NCBI RefSeq assembly: GCF_002796545.1 | Contig: NZ_CP024895.1 | Location: 124,001-188,000, forward strand | Reading direction: 5' to 3' | From: Amycolatopsis sp. AA4 | GTDB taxonomy: Bacteria; Actinomycetota; Actinomycetes; Mycobacteriales; Pseudonocardiaceae | DNA: 64,000 bases | Shown here: one piece after another, positions 61,101 through 64,000 of the stretch | How positions within the stretch are numbered: the stretch's first letter is position 1 | Layout: every line of letters begins with the position of its first letter | Program-made: the position numbers and the translations under genes | Notes under the pieces: generated by a model | What the model was told of the DNA's origin: nothing | Databases searched by the model: none | What the model saw: only the letters and a program-made list of their open reading frames with translations

Positions 61101-64000
61101 ATTTCGCCGTCCCCGGCCGCCCCGCTCCCGACGGGGGGCCGGCGCAACCAGACACCGGACCGGGCAACTCCGCATCCGCCGAGGCCGCTGCGGAGGAGCT
61201 GGAGTCCGCCCGTGCGCACGCCCGCGCCCTGCTCGAAGGAATCGACGACAAGACCCTGGCCACCGCCGCGAGGCTGGCTGGGGACAAGCTCGATCTGCTC
61301 TTGCGCGCGCTCGGCGACGGTCCCGCCGCGGTGATGGACAAGCCCGTGGCGAGCGTCGTCGTCGATGTCGTGGGCAGCGTGGCCGACGACATCGGGTTCG
61401 ACCCCGACCGGCGTGCCCGGCAGGCGGTGGAGTCCGGTCTGGGCGTCGCCGCCGCGACGGCGATCACCGCCTTCGCCGACGCCCTCGCCGACCGCAGCGG
61501 CCGCGACGACCCGCTCGGGCGAGTGCTGCCGCGCATCCGGGCCGACGACCTCGTGTCCGGCCTGCACGCGGTAGCCGACCGGATGGGCGTCCACGGCGGA
61601 TTCGCCGTCCCCGGCCGCCCTGTTTCCGCGCCCGAGGACACGGCCGAACAGGACCGCGGCGACCGCGGGCTCGACCAGGACGCCGAACCGGGCTTCGACA
61701 CGGAGTACGACGAAGCCGGGTTCGCATTCGTCCCCGGCGTGACGAACATCGGCGAGCTGTTTCTGGCCCACGGCTGGGTCTTGCAGGAGGAACTGCCGAG
61801 CGAGATCGGCGGGATGCGAAACGAGCACTGGTACCGGCACGACGTCTCGGTCGCCGTGGGCATCACGCCCGACGAGCGCGTGCTGACCACCGTGGCCCGC
61901 AGGCACGGCCCCTGGGACTCGCCCGATTGGCAGGAAGCGGAATTCACTTCGGGGCAGAAGCTGCGCGACCTGGTCGAGCAGGCCGGTTTGCACGGCGTCG
62001 CGCGCCCGGCGCGGCTTCCCGGGCTGTGGCGGGTCGAGAACGCCGACTACGCCGACGAGGCCCGCGCGGCGGTCGAGGCCGACGCCGAGGCGCGTCTGGT
62101 GACCCGCGCCGCCGACGCGGCACAGCCGGCGTGGTCGTTCGCCGACGACGGCCAGGGGGTGCCGCTGGCGCCGCCGCTGCCGGAAGTGCCGGTGACGGAT
62201 CGCAACAGTCTGCTGCGCTACATCCTGGGCGAGCGCTACGACGAGAAGGAGACCCGGAACCTGGCGTCGATCGTGATCTCCGGTCGTGCCCGCAACGGCA
62301 CGCAGCCCGTGGCCGCGCTGCAGCAGCTGCGCGAGATCGATGCCGAGGTCTATCGACGGGCCTTCGCCGCGACTGCCGGGTTCCGCACCGGGAAGAAGCT
62401 CGACGTCGCGCGAGCGCGGGAAGCACTGGTGCGCTTGGCCGAAGGCGACCCCGCGCTGCCGCTCAACGCCGCGGGCCAGTACGCCGAGATCACCCACGAC
62501 AACGAGCCGCAGGCGCCCGACAGCGACGGATGGATTCCGGTGGACCGGCCGCGACCGGTGCGCGGGCTCGTGGCCGACCTGCGACCGGACACGAGCCTCG
62601 GACGCGTGTCGGTGTTGATCGACCGGGACGTGGTCAGCGCGGACGGAGCGCCGCGCGCATTGCAGGTGCTCGACGTCGACGGACGGGTGTCGCTGCTGGA
62701 TCCGGCGACCCGGCCGTCGCCGGAGGAACGGGCAACCGCCAGCGCCGCGATGCAGGAGTCGATCGAGGCCCGCAAGCGCGCGCTGGGGATCGGCGATCAC
62801 ACCGCGCCGCCGACTGCCGCCGAACCCGCCGCAGCCGCCGAGACGCCCGTCGCGGAGGAGCCGGCCGCCGAAGACGCGGGCGCGGCACGCGACGCCGGTC
62901 CCGTCCAGGAACAGGAGACCGCCGCAGCGGATCCGGACGTCCCGGTCCTGCGGCTGCCCGACGGGCGCGAACTCACGCACCTGCCCGACCCGGGACGCGC
63001 GGAACTGCCGCTGTACGCCGCCATCGCCCGCGAGGCCTATCAGCGCACCGAGCCCGGACGGTTCAGGCTCATCGTCGCCCGCGAGGCCGACGGCGGCCGT
63101 TCGTGGTGGTGGGCGCTGCACCGGATCGACGCCGACGGCGCGATCGCCGGCATCGGCATCCGGCCCCGAACAAGCATGCACGCCACCGCCGAACGCGCGC
63201 TGGCCGCCGCGCAGCGGCGCCTCGCCCCGCTGGAACAGGCCCTGGAGACACCGGTCGAACCCGTGCCGGGGCTGTCCGGCCCCTTCGCGTCGGTCACGTT
63301 CGTCCCGGAGTGGGGGGACGTCGCCGGGCAGCTGGAGCACATGGAATGGCCCGATGCCGTCCGGTCGCACCGGCCCGCGAGCGTGGCGACGACCATCGTC
63401 CGGCGCATGTTCCTCTCCGTCTCGCCCGAGGAGAACGCCCGCTGGCTGCTCGGCGACGGCTACAGCCCCGAATCGGCGGCAGAGGTTTCCCGGCAGCTGC
63501 GCGAGCTCGCGGCGGTGATCAGGGCCAGCGGGCTCCCCGACGCCGTTCCGGGCACCCACCGCCGGATCAGCGGCGAACTCGCAGCGACCGGGGCTGCCAT
63601 CACGGCGCGCCTCGAACAGACCGCCCCGCCGCCGGCTGCAGCGGAGGCGATCGGCGAGGACATCCCGCTGCCACCCGAACCGGAGGACCGCGAGGACGCG
63701 AACCTGCCCCCGGACCTGGCGGAACTCGATGTCGAACCGGTGTTCCTGGACCTGGACCGGTGGCGGCATCACGACCGTCCCGACAGCGAGGGCTCCGGGG
63801 TGCCCGAGCCTGCGGCCCGGGCGCACAACCATCTGATCGACCTGCTGACCCCCGCCACGGTCGCCGCGCTGGAGGACCGTTCCCGCCGCTTGATCGCGCA
63901 CCAGGTGCAGGACTCCTACCGGTACGACCTGCTCGCCGCGGCCGTCCGCCGGGCGGGCAGGTCGCAGCAGCTCTACAGGACCGGGTCCGACGACCGCGGC
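46124..64000 (+). CDS. Giant polyvalent protein: N6-methyltransferase, SNF2/DEAH helicase, DnaG-Toprim primase; runs off the window
   Basis: One plus-strand frame with no stop seen to the window edge, up to 5,959 codons. Residues are counted from the GTG at 46124, which follows GGGGGGACGAC and is the only start found that includes the conserved QQDFAPSGQKARIAANLAAI. Domains: methyltransferase (EPGCGAGHF 234-242; NVPF 295-298 in place of NPPY); helicase (GAGKT 1072-1076, DEAQ 1240-1243, QAIGRAERQGN 1569-1579); acidic linkers; DnaG-type primase core without zinc finger (about 2785-3040; Toprim E2944 in FVEGPFD, D2995 and D2997 in GGDNDAAG); then unknown helical modules and repeats at 60128-61615. 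Such polyvalent proteins of phages and conjugative elements are thought to protect or prime DNA entering a new cell. The long antisense frames here are shadows. See the finding on the start. Confidence 0.85.
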   Translation, partial: MKETEKQGHNGDRDDESLRGTDPGTLEEAPGGGVRPDREPDEVLHGSGRSDRRGDRTPDERSGTTAAGGPEHGLHGESGEPEQRLDDGEGRRAARDGVHRAGQSDLERFRPRGQQDFAPSGQKARIAANLAAIRVLARVRHEDPDFVADDGSAGLSPDDRATLARWSGWGAVPQLFDSDDFAEQRAELRQLLTDEEYAAARRSTQNAHYTDAALVSAIWDGMARLGFAGGEVLEPGCGAGHFIGLAPDSARMHGVEREPVSAAIANLLYPQADITEGSFADIDAAEGAFDVAVGNVPFAKVKLRDDKHNPGRQHSIHNHFILKSLRLTRPGGIVAVLTSRYTMDARNPAARAEMALLADLVGAVRLPTGAHRRAAGTEAVTDLLILRRRDDDAKPDPVVPFSAWEKALPAAVGDNGEHVEINQYFLDNPQNVLGEFALTHGMYNAEDLKVRGDLDALPQQFAAALARIADNAADRGLAMTPRRATVPRPATALHIVDPRAAEFQGFLTALPDGGFTRRIGSQDTPFEPPKGQAAELRSLLGVRDAAMALLRAERDSIDDTPQITHLREQLNTVYDAYVAEFGPVNRFTERPQLRQGWHVFGDWCDRNHHDKVPASRDAVLAYLTELRGHGLGQDILQRHLDAIVKGHETAFGKAVKKAAKQEAVNRRRNDPGLDKAAVEQALLETMEPESLLALAGIDDPRLSARVAAAGQQIVDGAPKTTPKGLDLDALGLRTTMIIRPPQGEFRTDPFSNVARALEKFDPTTQTARKANIFTRRVVNPPRQRLGADTPEEALSICLDTHSRIDLPEIARLLGLPGEDEARAALEGLVFTDPDTGEPVWKPFYLSGNVRQKLTRARLAAEDDPAFEANVAALEPVIPEDLGPEDIEVRLGSWIGPEYVREFLQELLEDENVEVESVAGLWRVATNRSKLSKPSRLAAEEIWAGGGLDAYDLTERLLYGAPIRVMKTIEVTNPDGEVVEKEVLDPEATEEATDKAVEINDRFADWIWEKSERAERVMRLYNDEFNAEIPTDFSGIELSLPGLSQAFTLREHQKIAVARVVYQGGTGLVHEVGAGKTLEMIVGVMERKRRGLADKPVIVVPNDSIAEQFTREWLQAYPEARLLTGLSADLANDKKKGKDGRADFVARVAADDWDAVIMTKESFQRIPLPPEIQEKFLSAELEDLRQEKEAHADLMSDSMTKRIESAMENAEQRLEKRLAEIDRDTAGMTFVDAGFDFVVVDEAQNYKNGLVLSAIPDLVIEGSNRAIDLDMKLGHLQDRFGTARVVLATATPWTGKYSEVYLWLRRLGHRLPRFDVWARTYVTVESYMEMTPGGTLRSKSRTRRPINEPELWRSLRLTSDIKMKRDLNLKVPRLRDGRIEVIEVIASPQARIFTLDLARRERILHGPPTKGTDNHLVIAHDGQLGALDLRTVGITTPEPQKVDVIAADIHAEWHAAKDNVYLREDGTEHPVRGGLILVFCDESTPSKHWNFYDELRTQLHARGLPEGSVRYIHEATSPQRKADMLAAGREGAISVLVGSTMKMGAGINVQTRVIGGYEITGHWRPDITAQAIGRAERQGNLNEEYFWKRVVLAPSMDAKKWEITAQKQAMFAPLYASVPPERTREIQNDEGQSLADVMAAATGDPRYKEKADLDVERKTLNRQRSSHGRTQQALKLSITRGTERIPRLQALAERQDAVAEHLVSTDGDKFAMTVGKRTFSKRPEAAQALRDLLAARMAAAPQTRVATEAPIGSIGGFEITARFRPLERRELRIHVTFPAADENTPGFYLDPADLPGGIGLVTRLENQLKNIAAAGEKTRRDIADEQAGIEKARTAVGKPFPGEQRLAEVTRRRAELITQLSEDDDDVRELDEDPDSPEAQARRERSEARMREFAKLFDDAVDTARLLGLAKTKATTFGSWYREIAGPVAAEQRPSIEQSLDVWLSIGQPGSHDRTVLAPQGAAPRPAADPVATGADGTAQDPAASASDEQPSPAAQLQDPHADLDLPAASPAAAGLAGTAAAFGQDRPDRSVAEYGPSDDEAGRTTAPITAAAALDAAATTEASAPDAPSGLPGFARGTAVLESLRTNDLVRRWTLLEAEIAAAGYTHIRRAQAGSGRVDHDARQVLTDEETPFEHELRSLAAHVETLREDLNQPAASDAVAALIASDAALDPDRSALLRLVVENGPQGTAAQFIAEQIQQAALLYAIASAAAGEPVAPLLAPNGDPITGDAGLAPWIGYNRAPLTCGDLDIELVRSETGIHGVFTPGGGNHGSYRLRLPSSPRGEGPVSLDAVIASLAGAGEKADEHRARAIGEMARARPLAPAAAEDSAGREAPVSSAEPVSREPAEHEEHAAQDTPATDQAAASATPEQGSTGAAGDSGRTAPTEQAAPHDAEPRHEAPTVSAAPVDDSRAPDTAPGAGLPADHEPAAGAQPHAPDTEPEKEADQDPAVPDDDAAADAAPPPPTLAGIRAMAAEHGLDVTVARVGTETFVTVHEPGVPVPPVLSLPADRASVVDGAGRPLAPDAMPEYLARYREAMDPALFTIATTVRDWPRRVAQLAPHLLPGEFHRDQVAVEFATAAVLVDRGRPNEAEDALRRAEAAAGPHVLTPERELRVVRAITDHAAGYASTGTPGRYIAESHVEGGTTWREWDWIEAYIAAHPEVLATGLPDHKKIRAREAEELAVAQDAGKRFDLEAKHAFKRGDYAKALDLIDTGEIVYPDPQRGWRLRRQRAEDALARREGREPAEDALAEPGEHADDRETAAPAPQIPPTDGPALHAAVNAAAAAWFDRQLDEHAAAQEFLRSRLGGREPVDRVRARDGDDRGKLTIGYAPDRWDGLCSHLLGEGFAEQDLIDAGVAIRAKTGNLVDLFRHRIVFAVRDEQGRIAGFTGRTLHSDDILERDERTPKYLNTRNTDLFVKSRLLLGLHEQRDLAGHASPVFVEGPFDVAALMALAPPERPMMFLATCGTALTDSHLAAVDALVPVERPRVYGGDNDAAGRTALAGQIETALVRYPHADALVLPEGRDPAEWAVQAVHDAPDGGFRGSPPTRWAMEALVDLRIAPYADRLGEDYEVEASIKAARDAAAALALVEPERTAELEAALVARLHIDPVHLAEFVGDARQARDRTRPRQPAAAAAPASAASGPAAPDGAEDRADPVVQDESTAADRPGSPADPGPDIPDPHQHDEDTAMDDRPEPVGDGPWLLDPVARRLDEQTPLSRLDRTENAADVYDALAASVTGDALDRLTESGGHEALDLLLQADRLEAIAQAAERAQHAPVILVKGDTEQRLDPDRIDGAFALLAQRPGERLALRCGDLTFRCGTDRAGTYIAIEPAVWRSDDEQPWADRARLSAAATRPDAAGQAREQVQDRIGTARARATLARGRLTAVLAGRGLSDGALARAGLADNADRLGTQQVQRIGAQLARVDLLRQFAVAGALPASGDEFTFGGEPLADPGPALAEVSPFPQDPHHSEVLRWRGLEVSTRWTDEQEKPFLCLAVAPAGHSGSDRRPPLMFEMTPEWFTDTGYAPDRIVEFVRRTVANAERIALRELQAAQEAIGAPEREDRERAEAAAERTAAAEEQTAAAREHAAAHHTLVIEHNASGTLVHGSSKDDTALHKLLHTHKFKFSKRQEFWFLPRPWHFDTRSVHARLLARDLRAAGRAHEMWDNEIAAPETPPPPLPEAEPFTTRKQFTDAERAATSAYWAVHETASGRRLLGFGNGRPDAEALRTARDEISQHRFQGDPAQSLDRYVALYRAAKILYDNLVAERKNAPKMMDRLKLLVERSGRFAAGLRALIEQNPGSGLIADVTTGHEAAAEETVAVAPSPEPEQAQLDMFATAGAETADDERRGEDIAAPAETPADTDTPAEPEASAGDPRGEDDAPEREARDALPELTARQKADLRGTYSGLHDLLTAASFTHVQEPGIGVPGAIDVEARTATTDPDLPPEEKIRCLVMQTDKMRLHRARLAEQARTALAAAEPDEATAARAGELASLASQLDTLAETAAGAKRAERRWVVPTHSFVSHQLNDGEVETALHGFARAAQQGISPAEALKGKQIVVGPRSTGLTWHTLNLEFSRNDDNGVVLSIATADRRNRDEVAVDPRWLDIESGGAQIRSAFEQRVAGLGARADAARLEMLALLAADTAAAHEGPVDTAARLADTAPADATTATEPTPEPEPSPEPAAESAAEPEHEAGDAPAAAASAQPPEAGPSTAVHDDQDSRLTLAEEALGGGKPDLDAVLGHWQGMPNPHPDDPASAETWDYDRDRLINEVRGARKTQLSPGGVLLAYKRNQRTPLWTVVQTSTGHPVIDTAAVAIPPHSAPRPSTRYTVLGLPDVAVPRVLAALERGQDPDGHRIDWTDHASMTRTAAQWRMPGLNGTVVSGDDAAGVGLRHLLAAALLDAAALHPQAVCGSPAFNRALYAALPDENALWGTRIPGDLAEDFRDVATQFSAEGPALQNPRQQHRKLRKRKQDDRTYAVVRLAATLAFTGRPHAAVQLLQNRADELEPSDETRHFLYGSYRLRHLVRGIEELFSPVDTELERLLSATPGDRVVATASKGGPGIGSVWIVTGPSRRTTIPSTGNWQVEMRVDLMHDSGPVHAALHIAPGERSRRVWFDYDHSQPDNSADRVWSDDQLYHASADNWAFVPAGEQLPDTAADLEALTRRAATAFADGTSRPDHAVADPSEADAEQNGTEAGEKVPASAAVADEEPAPVLSSVDSSGARGDAPESTAEPEAPRAEQPREHTDNAPPADIESISAPGKEPARPQDELDSLTRRAATPFADGTPGPDPAAAEQPGDHAEQTRSDADGNNSAPAATDDEEPAPPLPSADSAGAPADAAGDGAEPARAKARALIEGIDAEFLAAAEQELDESQTGESALELLVTGLDLHNPRLVPPPVAEEIELAVHNVTRGTGFDPDFRAQLAIRRGRGAEDAAWLAALADGFSARRGPDDPLGRVLARTGIDKAASDLHDMVELMGIYGNFAVPGRPAPDGGPAQPDTGPGNSASAEAAAEELESARAHARALLEGIDDKTLATAARLAGDKLDLLLRALGDGPAAVMDKPVASVVVDVVGSVADDIGFDPDRRARQAVESGLGVAAATAITAFADALADRSGRDDPLGRVLPRIRADDLVSGLHAVADRMGVHGGFAVPGRPVSAPEDTAEQDRGDRGLDQDAEPGFDTEYDEAGFAFVPGVTNIGELFLAHGWVLQEELPSEIGGMRNEHWYRHDVSVAVGITPDERVLTTVARRHGPWDSPDWQEAEFTSGQKLRDLVEQAGLHGVARPARLPGLWRVENADYADEARAAVEADAEARLVTRAADAAQPAWSFADDGQGVPLAPPLPEVPVTDRNSLLRYILGERYDEKETRNLASIVISGRARNGTQPVAALQQLREIDAEVYRRAFAATAGFRTGKKLDVARAREALVRLAEGDPALPLNAAGQYAEITHDNEPQAPDSDGWIPVDRPRPVRGLVADLRPDTSLGRVSVLIDRDVVSADGAPRALQVLDVDGRVSLLDPATRPSPEERATASAAMQESIEARKRALGIGDHTAPPTAAEPAAAAETPVAEEPAAEDAGAARDAGPVQEQETAAADPDVPVLRLPDGRELTHLPDPGRAELPLYAAIAREAYQRTEPGRFRLIVAREADGGRSWWWALHRIDADGAIAGIGIRPRTSMHATAERALAAAQRRLAPLEQALETPVEPVPGLSGPFASVTFVPEWGDVAGQLEHMEWPDAVRSHRPASVATTIVRRMFLSVSPEENARWLLGDGYSPESAAEVSRQLRELAAVIRASGLPDAVPGTHRRISGELAATGAAITARLEQTAPPPAAAEAIGEDIPLPPEPEDREDANLPPDLAELDVEPVFLDLDRWRHHDRPDSEGSGVPEPAARAHNHLIDLLTPATVAALEDRSRRLIAHQVQDSYRYDLLAAAVRRAGRSQQLYRTGSDDRG
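46167..46442 (+). CDS. Small conserved protein before the polyvalent gene
   Basis: 91 residues from MNHYGAQTQEHWRKHRAAEY. GGAG lies 9 bases upstream, better than the ATG at 46152. Helical and acidic (FFTDLGDRIAAEIERRTNEA, STTVRDDVLREMAFTEPGS). Small proteins of this type (MN.YG...HW start) precede helicase-methylase genes in actinobacterial mobile elements, as I recall the family. It ends in a TAG at 46440-46442 exactly where the conserved part of the giant frame begins in the -1 frame. It may be a separate protein or, through -1 frameshifting, the N-terminal piece of the giant product. Confidence 0.7.
   Translation: MNHYGAQTQEHWRKHRAAEYAQIENPTKFFTDLGDRIAAEIERRTNEAEQQQQAGQSTDFMANLASLNNVSTTVRDDVLREMAFTEPGSLI
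60128..61615 (+). repeat. Two sets of internal tandem repeats in the polyvalent gene
   Basis: Set A: segments starting LEALTRRAATAFADGT (60128) and LDSLTRRAATPFADGT (60464), each followed by an acidic Pro/Ala linker with DEEPAP. Set B: helical units starting ARALIEGID (about 60701) and ARALLEGID (about 61217), each ending in DDPLGRVL then NFAVPGRP or GFAVPGRP. Set B looks like a duplicated globular module of about 140 residues. Confidence 0.75.

Noticed and set aside
46439..63901. Very long antisense open frames (46439-51598, 51971-59962, 59981-63901)
   Set aside because: They mirror the giant plus-strand gene at high GC. They have no ribosome sites or protein motifs, while the plus frame carries ordered catalytic motifs.

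Overview
The window is uniformly GC-rich with actinobacterial codon usage (GTG/TTG starts, many ATGA/TGATG overlaps). It reads as part of a large replicating, conjugative plasmid or plasmid-like mobile element. The gene set suggests a Pseudonocardiales-type host, which is an inference only. There are no rRNA, tRNA or core metabolic genes. The window is cut at both ends: a metallopeptidase gene leaves on the left and a giant gene leaves on the right.

Layout. 1-0.8 kb: an XRE regulator coupled to an ImmA/IrrE-type peptidase. 1.4-3.8 kb: a 775-residue protein built on what looks like a catalytically dead IS630-like transposase. 3.8-5.75 kb: debris of IS110-family elements. 6.0-7.8 kb: a ParA-type partition operon of lower GC whose second protein carries about 15 EPKP repeats. 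8.3-12.5 kb: a hypothetical gene, an IS110 element with a frameshifted transposase, and the remains of a TnsA/TnsB-like transposon. 12.6-14.2 kb: eight iterons plus a RepA_C-type initiator, the likely replication origin. 14.5-16.5 kb: a prim-pol-type primase. 17-31.6 kb: accessory cargo, including small membrane proteins, a lipoprotein, a sedolisin protease, an L,D-transpeptidase, a Pro-rich secreted protein, a second XRE regulator, a GGDEF enzyme and two decayed genes. 31.7-33.1 kb: a HEPN-like protein of unknown role.

34.0-64.0 kb is one tightly coupled plus-strand block. It encodes a type IV secretion/conjugation machine (P-loop protein, pilin-like protein, VirB8-like anchor, VirB6/TrbL-like channel, SCO6880-family protein, VirB4-like ATPase, VirD4/TraG-like coupling protein). 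A DUF4913 protein follows, then three tandem paralogues joined by 8-13-codon mini-ORFs, then a small conserved protein, then a giant open frame that runs off the window.

That giant frame is at least 5,900 codons without a stop. It combines an N6-methyltransferase-like domain, an SNF2/DEAH-type helicase, a DnaG/Toprim primase core and long repeat-containing linkers. This is the architecture of the polyvalent proteins of phages and conjugative elements. It is the outstanding feature of the window. Its start is puzzling, because the conserved N-terminus begins one frame off the end of the preceding small gene.

The parts fit together as follows. The origin, Rep, primase and Par loci maintain the replicon. 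The type IV system transfers it. The polyvalent protein probably protects or primes the incoming DNA. Two XRE regulators and a palindrome shared by several control regions (TTAACTGYAGTTA) may set when transfer occurs. No relaxase or oriT was recognised, so that step may lie outside the window or in a protein not recognised here.
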